A program made the position numbers and the translations under genes. The notes under the pieces were generated by a model. That model searched no databases. It was not told the origin of the DNA and saw only the letters and a list, made by a program, of their open reading frames with translations. Shown here one piece after another: positions 45,254 to 54,067 of a DNA stretch of 64,000 nt. Source of the DNA: Candidatus Zixiibacteriota bacterium (GTDB lineage: Bacteria; Zixibacteria; MSB-5A5; GN15; FEB-12). Every line of letters starts with the position of its first letter. Positions within the stretch are counted from its first letter, which is position 1. The stretch spans positions 33,500-97,499 of the forward strand of contig JAHOYZ010000001.1 in assembly GCA_019038695.1 (NCBI GenBank), given 5' to 3'.

Positions 45254-47428
45254 ATGAAAGACTTTTTCTACAGAAACAGGTTTCCGCTAATCGCTGTTGG
45301 TGCCGCAATCCTTGTACGCCTTGTCTACTTGCTCGAACTTAGCTACCAGCCCGGATTTTCTGTTCCGATGGTGGACGAAAAATGGCATTGGATGTGGGCT
45401 GGTGAGATCATCGACAAATCATTCTGGGGGGAAAGTGCCTGGTTCCGTGCGCCACTTTATCCCTACTTGCTCGCCTTACTACGCTGGATAACGGGCGCTT
45501 CGATATTCTGGTCCAAACTCCTGCAACTACTTCTCTGCGGCGGAACCGCCTTCTTCACCTATCGCCTGGGCCATCTCTTTTATGGTCGGACAGTCGGCCT
45601 GATCGCGGCTCTAATCTATGCTTTCTATGGCACCCTCCTATATTACGAAGCGATGTTTCTCATCCCGGTCTTGTTCCTGTTTTTCATCATGTGGGGTATG
45701 TATCGTCTCGTCGCCTATCGCGAATCCGAATCGGCTCTCACATGGCTAACTACAGGCATCGTCTTTGGGCTAGCCACTATCGCCCGCCCGAATATCCTGA
45801 TTGTAATCCCGGTGCTAATGCTGTGGCTATATCTTGCTAGACCCATTATACCCAACATTAAGCTCCGTCTTTTACGGCCGCTGGCCCTCGCAGTCGGAGT
45901 AGGATTGATGATCCTCCCGGTTACAGTCCGCAACTTAGCGGTTACCGGAGAACCAACGCTGATCTCGACTCAGGGCGGAGTCAATTTCTACATTGGCAAC
46001 AACCCGGTCGCCAACGGCCTATCCATGAAAATGCCGGAAGTTGATCTCAACGAATCCCTCCGTTGGAGCCAGTTTATTCCTGCCACGATGGCCGCGGCAC
46101 AGCGCGAGACGGGGCGACAACTGTCAGAGGCAGAGGCATCATCGTTCTGGACTAACAAGACCCTGCAATTCATAGCCGACAACCCCGGCCAGTTCCTTGG
46201 CTTGACCTGGCGCAAAACGGTCTACTTCATCTGTGGTTTTGAAAACAGTGACAACTTCGACATCTACTATGAACGCGGCAAATCCTGGCTCTTTAGTGCC
46301 CTGATGTGGCAGAATGGCTTGAAATTTCCCTTCGGTCTGCTGCTGCCTCTGGTGCTGGTCGGTATCTATGTCAGGCGCAAAGACCTGTCCAAACTCGCAC
46401 CTTTGTATCTTTTCGTACTGGCCTACATCCCCACGATCATCCTCTTTCTGGTGACGGCCCGGCATAGATTGCCGTTGATCCCTATTCTCGCTATCATAGC
46501 CGCGGCCGGTATAGCGGGCTTGATTGATCTTATTCGCAAACGTCACCTGCAACCCGTCTGGATTGCAGGCGGGATACTCATCGTAAGTCTTCTCCTTGTT
46601 AACCGCCTGTACTACGAGGAAGGTGGAAGCAATGATTTCCAGATTCACTTTAATGCCGGCATCAAAGCGGAAAACCTTAAGAACTACAATACCGCCGAGG
46701 AGGAATACTTATTAGCCGACAGTTTTTTCCCGTACTCTGCTGCGCTAGTGACCAGTCTTGGGCACGCTCAATACCAGCTTGGCAAACTCGACGAAGCGGC
46801 AACTAACTACCATCGCGCCCTGTCGCTCTCTCCCGGTTTCCACAGCGCCCTAAATAACCTTGGCTTGCTGGTTCGAGATAAAGGACAACTCGACTCGGCT
46901 CTGGTGCTCTTCGGAATAGCCGCAAATAACTTCGATTCAACCCTCGGCCGAGCAAATGAACTAGGACAAGTCTACCTTAACGCGGGCGAGACTTATGAGG
47001 AAGTCGGGAACATAGACTCCGCTGGACTGGCCTACATTAAAGCCGTCGAAGCCGCCCCTATGATGGGTTTGGCCTATTTCCAGGCGGCTGCTTTCTGGGC
47101 GCGCCACAATCAGTTCGCTATGACCGATTCTCTTTACGCGCGCGGTTTGCGCTTCATGGATCTTCGGGCTAGCGACTATTTCAACTGGGGTCTTTCATTG
47201 ATAAACCGCCAGCGCCTCAGCGATGGTATTGGAATGATGTATAGCGCTCTAAAAAGAGACACGGCTCTGTACCAAGCCTACTACTGTATTGGTTTGAGTC
47301 TCTGGCAGGGAGGTTTCCCGGCAGATTCGGCTATGCCCTTCATAGACCGGGCATTGGATTTCGATTCTACCTACCAACCCGCTCTTTCCCTGAAGACGTT
47401 GATGCAAGAGGCCACTAAACAGGAATAG
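45254..47428 (+). CDS. GT39-type membrane glycosyltransferase with C-terminal TPR repeats
   Basis: 724 residues. ATG at 45254 with GGAG before it; the frame opens at a TTG at 45233, unlikely used. The N-terminal membrane part (1-450) resembles dolichyl/undecaprenyl-phosphate-mannose-protein mannosyltransferases: DEKWHWMWAGEIIDKSFWGE and APLYPYLLALLRW (the first loop, where the catalytic acidic residues lie). After about residue 460 come TPR repeats (YQLGKLDEAATNYHRALSLS, FHSALNNLGLLVRDKGQLDS). Transfers sugar from a lipid carrier at the outer face of the inner membrane. Comparable domain order to the DUF2723 protein at 1173-4181. Confidence 0.82.
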   Translation: MKDFFYRNRFPLIAVGAAILVRLVYLLELSYQPGFSVPMVDEKWHWMWAGEIIDKSFWGESAWFRAPLYPYLLALLRWITGASIFWSKLLQLLLCGGTAFFTYRLGHLFYGRTVGLIAALIYAFYGTLLYYEAMFLIPVLFLFFIMWGMYRLVAYRESESALTWLTTGIVFGLATIARPNILIVIPVLMLWLYLARPIIPNIKLRLLRPLALAVGVGLMILPVTVRNLAVTGEPTLISTQGGVNFYIGNNPVANGLSMKMPEVDLNESLRWSQFIPATMAAAQRETGRQLSEAEASSFWTNKTLQFIADNPGQFLGLTWRKTVYFICGFENSDNFDIYYERGKSWLFSALMWQNGLKFPFGLLLPLVLVGIYVRRKDLSKLAPLYLFVLAYIPTIILFLVTARHRLPLIPILAIIAAAGIAGLIDLIRKRHLQPVWIAGGILIVSLLLVNRLYYEEGGSNDFQIHFNAGIKAENLKNYNTAEEEYLLADSFFPYSAALVTSLGHAQYQLGKLDEAATNYHRALSLSPGFHSALNNLGLLVRDKGQLDSALVLFGIAANNFDSTLGRANELGQVYLNAGETYEEVGNIDSAGLAYIKAVEAAPMMGLAYFQAAAFWARHNQFAMTDSLYARGLRFMDLRASDYFNWGLSLINRQRLSDGIGMMYSALKRDTALYQAYYCIGLSLWQGGFPADSAMPFIDRALDFDSTYQPALSLKTLMQEATKQE

Positions 47429-47502
47429 GTCGGTCCCTGCAGCCAGACACAATAATCCCCTGAGAAATCAGAGAAGAATGGTTAGATTGCTGCTGATCCA
47501 AC

Positions 47503-48108
47503 CTACTTAGCAGCCAGCTTCTTCTCTAGGTTCTTGACAGCCTTTGTGAGTTTGTCCACTTTGTTTTCCAATTTCTTTACATCAGAAGACTTGATCAAGG
47601 TGTACTGCTTGATCTCCTTAGCCACTCGTGTTATTTCCTTCTGGGCTTTGCCTGCCTCCGCAGAGACCTTGTCACGAATTTTGGCCGTCGATTTCTCTGC
47701 CTTTTCAAGCAGTTCCAGAACGGCTGTCTTGCGCTCCGATTCGTTGAGTTCACCTTTCTTGATAAGCTCGTCGATGATTTTCTCGGCCTTCGCCTTGGTC
47801 ACCTGAAAAGCGCCTATCGAGGCTAGTACGGTGTGTTTCAAAATAGACATGGACTTGGCTCCTCCTAATTCAATTATGTGCGTCATTAACGATCTCGAAA
47901 CCTGGGCATCTTCCCACGACTCTGCCTCAACCAACATGATCCTTCCCAGAACAGCCGTGGTGATATCCCGGCCTGTGTCACTCTCAATAACCTGCACCTC
48001 CACGCCTGACCTGATAAGTTGAGCCACATCCCGCTGGGTGATAGTGGCGCTGGCTGTCGTATCGTAGAGCCTTCGGTTGCTGTAGCGCTTTATTAATCTC
48101 ATGTTCAC
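47503..48108 (-). CDS. PhaR-like polyhydroxyalkanoate synthesis regulator with phasin-like coil
   Basis: 201 residues. The N-terminal 60 residues match the PHB/PHA accumulation regulator DNA-binding domain (RLIKRYSNRRLYDTTASATI, TQRDVAQLIRSG). The C-terminal half (110-200) is a long Lys/Glu-rich coiled coil (SAEAGKAQKEITRVAKEIKQ, KKLENKVDKLTKAVKNLEKK) like phasin tails. No PHA synthase genes are in the window, so the role may be outside PHA metabolism. Confidence 0.75.
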   Translation of the reverse strand: MNMRLIKRYSNRRLYDTTASATITQRDVAQLIRSGVEVQVIESDTGRDITTAVLGRIMLVEAESWEDAQVSRSLMTHIIELGGAKSMSILKHTVLASIGAFQVTKAKAEKIIDELIKKGELNESERKTAVLELLEKAEKSTAKIRDKVSAEAGKAQKEITRVAKEIKQYTLIKSSDVKKLENKVDKLTKAVKNLEKKLAAK

Positions 48109-48172
48109 TCAATAGTATTATAGTGCGGTGCACAATTTTGTCAACAAAAAAAAGCACCCTGACTGCGATTCA

Positions 48173-48577
48173 TCAAGTATGTCTGGTTGACATAAGGACT
48201 ATGTTAACAATTTCCAGGAGACGTTCACAGGAGAAGGGTTTTTTGATGAACATGTCGCCGCCGACTTTGAATGATCGTCCCATATCATCGTTGCGATCCT
48301 TACCGGTTAGGAATATGACCGGCGTCGTGGCCAGCTTACTGTCCTTCTTCAAGGCTTCGCAAATATCATAGCCATCGACATCGGGCATCATAATGTCCAG
48401 TAGTATTACGTCCGGCAGAAACTCACGGGCCACGTCACAGACCTTCATCGGAGAATTCTCGACAACCACCCGGTAGCCAGCCTCACCCAGGAATGCCTGC
48501 ACTATTTCAGTGATCTCTGGCTCATCATCTACGACCAACACTTTGGCTGCGGCTATATCAATATTATGTGACATCAA
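48173..48577 (-). CDS. Stand-alone response regulator receiver
   Basis: 134 residues, receiver domain only: KVLVVDDEPEITEIVQAFLG (acidic pocket), phospho-Asp in VILLDIMMPDVDGYDICEAL, Thr in IFLTGKDRNDDMG, Lys in FIKKPFS. No output domain, so it works as a phospho-relay or protein-interaction module. A paralogue follows at 48666. Confidence 0.9.
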   Translation of the reverse strand: MMSHNIDIAAAKVLVVDDEPEITEIVQAFLGEAGYRVVVENSPMKVCDVAREFLPDVILLDIMMPDVDGYDICEALKKDSKLATTPVIFLTGKDRNDDMGRSFKVGGDMFIKKPFSCERLLEIVNIVLMSTRHT

Positions 48578-48665
48578 TACGCTTGTCCCAGTTCAAGTGG
48601 TCAACTCTTTGATGCTCATATATGCAAATTCGGAACAATCAACCGAAAACTTAACAAAACGACCT

Positions 48666-49067
48666 TTATTGTTCACCCAACGAGAGCAGGGCGAGTTCAA
48701 CTACGTTACTTATCTGTTGAGTGCTGAACGGTTTGCGTAAGTATGAAACTCCACCACTGGCAAACGCCTTCCCTGCATCCTCACCTGGAGCCTGACCTGT
48801 AAGAAATATAATTGGAGTGCTTACCAGCTCCGGAATCGCTTTTATCTTCTCTGCCGTCTCATAACCGTTCATACCCGGCATCGTAATATCCATCAAAATC
48901 AAGTCCGGTGATTGTTCCACGGCCATTGTAACCGCCGAGGAACCTTCAGTAGCAATCAGAACCTCATAACCACCCTTGGTAAGTATTGTGCTGAGAACAC
49001 CAGTAATGGTTGGTTCGTCATCTACAACAAGGATAGTTCTGGTCGTTGTCGCAGTAGATTCACTCAT
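48666..49067 (-). CDS. Stand-alone response regulator receiver (paralogue)
   Basis: 133 residues from the ATG at 49067, preceded by GGAG; the ATG at 49103 is less likely. Receiver features: ILVVDDEPTITGVLSTILTK, phospho-Asp in LILMDITMPGMNGYETAEKI, Thr in IFLTGQAPGEDAG, Lys in LRKPFSTQQ. The two receivers are in the same orientation, 88 bases apart, and probably came from a duplication. No kinase adjoins them. Confidence 0.9.
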   Translation of the reverse strand: MSESTATTTRTILVVDDEPTITGVLSTILTKGGYEVLIATEGSSAVTMAVEQSPDLILMDITMPGMNGYETAEKIKAIPELVSTPIIFLTGQAPGEDAGKAFASGGVSYLRKPFSTQQISNVVELALLSLGEQ

Positions 49068-49244
49068 AATAGTCTCCACAATATCTAAATATGAAGATTT
49101 CATTTTGACCCAAAACCTTCGTTGTACTATGTCGGCTGTTGGATCTCTGTACTTTAGCTATCTCGGACCCGTCCACCTCCCAATCAGACCGAAACAGGCC
49201 TTTTTAGATTGCTCCGCTTTGTTTTCTCTCTTATCGTGCAACCA

Positions 49245-49706
49245 ATGAGTGATAAGGATGATGTGCGCTATATTGCCCGTAATCGTAAGGCCCGGCGCGA
49301 TTACCACATTCGCGATACCATCGAGGCCGGTATTGAGCTTAGAGGGAGCGAGGTCAAATCTCTCCGGAGCGGTAAAGCTACAATCACGGATGCCTATGCG
49401 GTAGTTGAAGATGGACAGGTTGTTCTGAAAAAACTGCACATATCCCCGTACAAAATGGCTCAGGAACCGCACGATCCTCTGCGACCCCGACGTCTTCTGT
49501 TACACAAGCGACAAATTCGTAAGTTGTTTTCCCTCACTGAGCAACGTGGCTACACATTGATTGTTCTGTCCATATACTTCCGAAACAATCTTGTCAAAGT
49601 CGAACTTGCCGTAGCAGAGGGACGTAAAAGACATGACAAGCGACACATAATTGAGAAGGCCGATGCTGACCGGCGTATACGGCAGGCCACTCAAAAGAAG
49701 TACTGA
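49245..49706 (+). CDS. smpB: SsrA-binding protein SmpB
   Basis: 153 residues from the ATG at 49245, the length expected for SmpB; the frame also opens at 49209 but the added residues are not conserved. Conserved features: RNRKARRDYHIRDTIEAGIE, LRGSEVKSLRSGKATITDAY, LHISPYKMA, HDPLRPRRLLLHKRQI and the C-terminal basic tail with HDKR. Binds tmRNA for ribosome rescue. No ssrA is visible downstream. Three bases before the amidase. Confidence 0.96.
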   Translation: MSDKDDVRYIARNRKARRDYHIRDTIEAGIELRGSEVKSLRSGKATITDAYAVVEDGQVVLKKLHISPYKMAQEPHDPLRPRRLLLHKRQIRKLFSLTEQRGYTLIVLSIYFRNNLVKVELAVAEGRKRHDKRHIIEKADADRRIRQATQKKY

Positions 49707-49709
49707 GTC

Positions 49710-51209
49710 ATGTTGAAGCTTCGTACATTTAAATGGATGATCGTTCTTGGCACCATTTTGGGCGTAGTCTATGGTGCGTCGGTTACCGCCAAAACAATTA
49801 AAGTAGTAGTCTCCGGCGGCTCCGAGAAGATCAAGGCGTTTGACAATGATCAGGTGACCTTTTTTTCACTGTCCGAGTTCGCTCAAATCGCTGGCGGAAT
49901 GCTGGATTGGGAGATGATCGGACACCGCGTATCGTACACTCTCGACACTAATCGATTCAGTTTTGTTCTGGACGCACCATTTTTCAAGCTCAACGATCAG
50001 ATCTACAATATTACTTTCCCGGTCGAACTTCGCCAGGGGCAGCTATTCGTACCTGCGGCAACTTTTGTTCCTTTCCTGGACCGGGTATTGCCACAGAAGA
50101 TAACCTGGGACCCCGACAAAAACACTTTACGGATCGATTCCGAATATTTCAACGTTACTGACTTGAGCATCTCAGCCAAAGCCAACGGTCTACTCATCGA
50201 AGTCTTCCTGACCAGTGCCCTTGCCTACGAGGTTTTTGTCACCGAAGGTAACTGGATCAATATCTCTGTCCGTGACGGCATGCTGAATCGTACGCAGATT
50301 CTCTCTCGGCGCGACCGGCGATACATGTATGATCTTAAAGCGCACCAGGTCGATGGTGCCGGACAGGTTTCGATGCGACTTCGGGCAAAGACAAACAACT
50401 GGCATCACAAGCTTCAGTACGACCCGCCGCGTATCCAGATTTCGATAGTTGATGAGGGTTTTGCAATCGACACGTCCGACACGCCGGTCAGTGTCGGACC
50501 TGACAACAAGATCGACGTGATCGTCATCGATCCCGGGCACGGCGGCAAGCATTCGGGGGCGGTCGGTAGAGGGGGTACCCGTGAGAAGGATGTTGCATTG
50601 GCTGTCAGCAAGAAACTGGCCAATTTGATTCGAAAGGATAAACAGTTCAAGGTCATCATGACTCGTGACCGTGACAAGACGGTAACGCTTGAGCAGCGAG
50701 CCAAAGTAGCCAATGATGCCGGTGCGGATCTCTTTTTGTCAATACATGCCAACTCAAGTGTCCGCCGATCAGTTCGTGGTTGGAATGTCTTCTATCTGGC
50801 TCCGGCCCGGAATGACTCAGCTCGCGCTGTTGCACAGTTCGAAAACAGTGCTTTCCTGCGAGACCGTGATATTGGTGAGGCTGTGAATGATGAAGATGAC
50901 CTGTTTGCCGATCCCATTCTGACCATCCTGAACGAGATGATAATGACCGAATTTCAGAAGGAATCTCTCGACTTCGCTACGATGATCGATCGTGAGTTCA
51001 GACGATCACTGAAGACGCCGGCGCGCGGGGTTGATATGGCCGCCTTTTTTGTTCTTAATCGTGTCTTCTCACCCTCGGTCCTAATTGAGACTGGCTTCAT
51101 CTCTAATCGCACCGAAGAGAAACTCCTGAAGAGCAAGAAGTACCAGCAGCAGGTTGCCGAGGGCATCTACCGCGCCATAAAAAGGTTCAAATCCAAATAC
51201 GAACAGTAA
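49710..51209 (+). CDS. N-acetylmuramoyl-L-alanine amidase (AmiC-like)
   Basis: 499 residues. Signal/anchor WMIVLGTILGVVYGASVTA. Residues about 28-130 resemble the copper-amine-oxidase N-terminal fold used as a wall-binding module. An AMIN-like domain (about 140-240) follows. Amidase_3 catalytic domain (about 260-495): VIVIDPGHGGKHSGAVGRGG with zinc His, then Glu in GTREKDVALAVSKKL, LFLSIHANSSV with the second His, and the catalytic Glu in LIETGFISN. Cleaves amide bonds between peptide and glycan, for daughter-cell separation. Operon with smpB. Confidence 0.92.
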   Translation: MLKLRTFKWMIVLGTILGVVYGASVTAKTIKVVVSGGSEKIKAFDNDQVTFFSLSEFAQIAGGMLDWEMIGHRVSYTLDTNRFSFVLDAPFFKLNDQIYNITFPVELRQGQLFVPAATFVPFLDRVLPQKITWDPDKNTLRIDSEYFNVTDLSISAKANGLLIEVFLTSALAYEVFVTEGNWINISVRDGMLNRTQILSRRDRRYMYDLKAHQVDGAGQVSMRLRAKTNNWHHKLQYDPPRIQISIVDEGFAIDTSDTPVSVGPDNKIDVIVIDPGHGGKHSGAVGRGGTREKDVALAVSKKLANLIRKDKQFKVIMTRDRDKTVTLEQRAKVANDAGADLFLSIHANSSVRRSVRGWNVFYLAPARNDSARAVAQFENSAFLRDRDIGEAVNDEDDLFADPILTILNEMIMTEFQKESLDFATMIDREFRRSLKTPARGVDMAAFFVLNRVFSPSVLIETGFISNRTEEKLLKSKKYQQQVAEGIYRAIKRFKSKYEQ

Positions 51210-51310
51210 CCTATCGACTTAGACAATCCCCAAGATTATTGCTCATTCGCCTGGTGTTGTTGGTTATATGAAAACAACGATTGAAACCAGATCCGCTGGA
51301 TATTGGAGTT

Positions 51311-52363
51311 TTAGTATTTCTGGCGACGCTCGACAAGGTAGTTGGACCCCTCACGTGCCTTCGTTGCTTTCTTAAGGTCAGCCAGCATTTTTGACATCTC
51401 CCCCATATGCGAGAAAGTGCCGTTGATGTTTAGAAGAACAGCAATGGACAAGGTCAGGAGAGGAAATCTCTCAACCTCTCCCCGGCGTCCAACTGTTGTG
51501 ATATGGCCACGCTCGCGGTCTTCTTCTTTGTAGCGGTATGGGATTATCGAGTCAAAGGTCTTGAGTACAGCCTCACATATCTGATCAACCTGACTAATGG
51601 GGATTATGAAGATATAGTCGTCGCCGGCAATATGCCCGACAAACCCGCCGGGACATAGATCAAATACGGCATCTTTGATAATCCTGGCTGTAAGCCGGAT
51701 GACCCTGTCGCCAAACACATATCCGTAGTAATCATTGTAGGCTTTGAAATTGTCCAGATCGGCGTAGCAGACCGCAAACTCTGATCCCGCCTTCAATTGA
51801 CGATTGACCTCACGCTCAATAATCGTTGGCCCAGGTAACTGTGTAGATGGATTGATAGCTTGATCTCGTTTGCTGCGTTCTATGGCTTTGCGGATTCGAA
51901 CTTCAACTAGTTTTTCGACCCATTGGCCGTGAATAAAATCTTCAGCGCCACTCTGATACGCAGCCACCATGACATCTCTGGGTGGCTCAGGATGGTAAAG
52001 GATCACCGGTATGATTGACAGAAATACATTTTCTTTAATGGAGCGCACCAGTTCGATATCTCGAATCATATCCGAGCGGCTGCCGATCATGATCATGTCA
52101 ATCTGATAACGACGGCAGATCGTCAAAAGGGACGACAGAGTGTCGAACCTATGGATGACAACTTTCTCCCCCCGATAGAACTGTTCCAGATGGAAGTCAA
52201 TGCTCACTCCCGACTGCTTCAGCGCAAAATGATAGCATGTAGTCTCAGGCGGATCGGTCGTCTTTGGACCCGGCCAATTCTCGAGGATGGTATTTTCGGT
52301 GCTCAGCAACGACATAATCCCGGTCAATCCTGGTATAAATCTGTGTCGTACTAATATCGGCAT
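51311..52363 (-). CDS. GGDEF-domain protein with receiver-like N terminus
   Basis: Up to 350 residues. Residues about 55-165 look like a degenerate receiver (FDTLSSLLTICRRYQIDMIM, VFLSIIPVILYH). The GGDEF domain (about 180-345) has YADLDNFKAYNDYYGYVFGD, but the signature loop reads AGDDY (GHIAGDDYIFI) instead of GGDEF. The acidic metal-binding pair is kept, so weak activity or a GTP-binding role is possible. Start uncertain: the frame overlaps xerC/D by 119 bases from its furthest ATG (52363); ATG 52315 or a GTG near 52206 would overlap less or not at all. Confidence 0.78.
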   Translation of the reverse strand: MPILVRHRFIPGLTGIMSLLSTENTILENWPGPKTTDPPETTCYHFALKQSGVSIDFHLEQFYRGEKVVIHRFDTLSSLLTICRRYQIDMIMIGSRSDMIRDIELVRSIKENVFLSIIPVILYHPEPPRDVMVAAYQSGAEDFIHGQWVEKLVEVRIRKAIERSKRDQAINPSTQLPGPTIIEREVNRQLKAGSEFAVCYADLDNFKAYNDYYGYVFGDRVIRLTARIIKDAVFDLCPGGFVGHIAGDDYIFIIPISQVDQICEAVLKTFDSIIPYRYKEEDRERGHITTVGRRGEVERFPLLTLSIAVLLNINGTFSHMGEMSKMLADLKKATKAREGSNYLVERRQKY

Positions 52364-53156
52364 GACCGAGCATTTCTTGCACTATTCTTAAATCCGCGCC
52401 CCCTTCTATCATGTGAGTTGCAAATGAATGTCGGAACGTGTGCGGTGACACCGACTTGCTGATCCCCGCTCGCTGGACATATCGACGAATAAGCTTCCAC
52501 AATCCCACCCGCGAAAACGGATTCCGGAATCTGTTAAGAAGCAGGTGGTTACCTGCCTCCGGTGATGGCCGCGAAATATCGGAACGAAGATACATCTCCA
52601 GCGCCTCCCGGGCAAACCGCCCCAAAGGCACCAATCGCTGTTTGTTGCCCTTGCCGGTAACCCGAATAAATCCGGCTTCGGTCTCAATGTCGTTGACCTT
52701 AAGAGCTACCAATTCCGATATCCGTAATCCACTGCCGTACAGAAACTCAATCACCATCCGGTCGCGCCACCCTGCCGGTCGCCCAAGATCAATACTGTCG
52801 ATAATCTGTTGTATCTCGGCTGGGGAGAGATAGTCGGGATGATATCGTGATATTTTCGGTGCCGACAGTGTGGCAAATGGATTCTGTTTCACAACATCGG
52901 CATCCAGCAAATAGTTAAAGAATCCTTTCAACGACGATATTTTCCTTGCAACCGTGGACGGTTTGCGGTCCGCCAGACAGAGGGTGGCCACAAAGTCATT
53001 TGCAGACGAAATCCTGATATGCTCGATGGAGGACTTCTGTGTCGTTCCAGCAAACTCCAACAGATCACGCCGGTAGGATCTGATCGTGTTGTCGGACAGA
53101 CCACGTTCCATCTTCAGATGGTCCAGGTAATCGTCAATGAGTGTCTGGATCTTCAT
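52245..53156 (-). CDS. xerD: Tyrosine recombinase XerC/XerD
   Basis: 303 residues. N-terminal SAM-like DNA-binding domain (1-95), catalytic domain (110-295). The catalytic set is visible: Arg in YGSGLRISELVAL, Lys in VTGKGNKQRLVPLG, His and Arg in SPHTFRHSFATHM, His in EMLGHADIS, and the Tyr nucleophile in TTQIYTRID. Resolves chromosome dimers at dif; XerC versus XerD cannot be distinguished here. No adjacent mobile-element genes, so a housekeeping role is likely. Seven bases after the comF stop on the same strand. Confidence 0.93.
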   Translation of the reverse strand: MKIQTLIDDYLDHLKMERGLSDNTIRSYRRDLLEFAGTTQKSSIEHIRISSANDFVATLCLADRKPSTVARKISSLKGFFNYLLDADVVKQNPFATLSAPKISRYHPDYLSPAEIQQIIDSIDLGRPAGWRDRMVIEFLYGSGLRISELVALKVNDIETEAGFIRVTGKGNKQRLVPLGRFAREALEMYLRSDISRPSPEAGNHLLLNRFRNPFSRVGLWKLIRRYVQRAGISKSVSPHTFRHSFATHMIEGGADLRIVQEMLGHADISTTQIYTRIDRDYVVAEHRKYHPRELAGSKDDRSA

Positions 53157-53162
53157 AAGCGA

Positions 53163-53879
53163 TCACACCCCGTGAGCCAGCGCAACTACCCCGACCACAG
53201 TATGCCCGGCAGCAACAAGGATTTTCTTGGCCTCCGTCACCGTAGCTCCACTCGTTACAACATCATCGACCAGAATGATTCTCAACTTCGTTGTTGGTAT
53301 CTCGGGTACCGAAAACACACCCTGGATATTTTTCTCTCGCTTAGCTACAGCCAGTTTCGACTGGGGACGTCGTCTCTTGGTTCGCTGTATGAGATGTTCA
53401 TCAACGGTCAATTCAATCAGTGGAGCGAGACTCTCGGCAATAATACGAGCCTGATTATAGCCTCGCTTATGCTCCCGATATGGATGTAACGGAATCGGTA
53501 CCAAACAGTCCGCAGAGAGCTCTTTTAGCTGAGGAGCAAACGCCTTGGCCAGAGCAGAGACCAACGTTTCAACCGGAGGTAGAACGTCTCGGAATTTGAA
53601 TTGAATGATGATGTCACGCAATGGAGTCTGGTGGTAGTTGCCATAGGCAAAGAGCGGAAGGCTGTCATCGGCGCAAACAGGACATTTCACGTCCGAGCTT
53701 AGGACCGTCCCGCAACTAAGACAGGTCGGCCTGTTGAATACATCAATCATCCGGCGACAGCGGACACAGATACCTGTGCTCGAATCATCATAATGCCCGC
53801 ATCCGGCACACAGTGGGGGGAATACAAAATCCAGCATACCCGTCAGAATCGGGTGTATCTTTCTCACATCCAGAACCAT
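53163..53879 (-). CDS. comF: ComF-family amidophosphoribosyltransferase-like protein
   Basis: 238 residues. N-terminal zinc-finger region (about 20-75) with CAGCG, CVRCR, CLSCG and CPVCA pairs. PRTase domain with the PRPP-binding loop IILVDDVVTSGATVTEAKK near residue 205 and VPIPLHPYREHKRGYNQARI earlier. ComF proteins are needed for natural transformation in several bacteria, and often for DNA uptake-linked functions; the exact reaction is not known. Divergent from the M28 peptidase gene. Confidence 0.92.
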   Translation of the reverse strand: MVLDVRKIHPILTGMLDFVFPPLCAGCGHYDDSSTGICVRCRRMIDVFNRPTCLSCGTVLSSDVKCPVCADDSLPLFAYGNYHQTPLRDIIIQFKFRDVLPPVETLVSALAKAFAPQLKELSADCLVPIPLHPYREHKRGYNQARIIAESLAPLIELTVDEHLIQRTKRRRPQSKLAVAKREKNIQGVFSVPEIPTTKLRIILVDDVVTSGATVTEAKKILVAAGHTVVGVVALAHGV

Positions 53880-54067
53880 GCGCTATTATGCAGACAAGTA
53901 CGCCACAGATCAACAAGAACCACTGAGTCGCACGAAGCTCTCGATGGCAGTCGCGAAAACACCAGTCAACCGTCAGACAGAAAAGGGCTGACATTCACGG
54001 GGATACAAACCATATTGACCTGACGAGAAAACAGATTGCGATCATATTGGCCGGGAAGGAACTGGTA
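53880..54067. other. Divergent promoter region between comF and the M28 peptidase
   Basis: TTGACC at 54015 is a plausible -35 box for the peptidase gene but no good -10 at proper spacing is seen. Nothing else is recognisable. Confidence 0.3.

Noticed and set aside
49707..49709. tmRNA (ssrA) next to smpB
   Set aside because: Only three bases separate smpB from the next gene; no tmRNA-like sequence was found nearby.
52245..53156. Tyrosine recombinase as an integrase of a mobile element
   Set aside because: Neighbouring genes are housekeeping and no att-like repeats flank it; XerC/D fits better.
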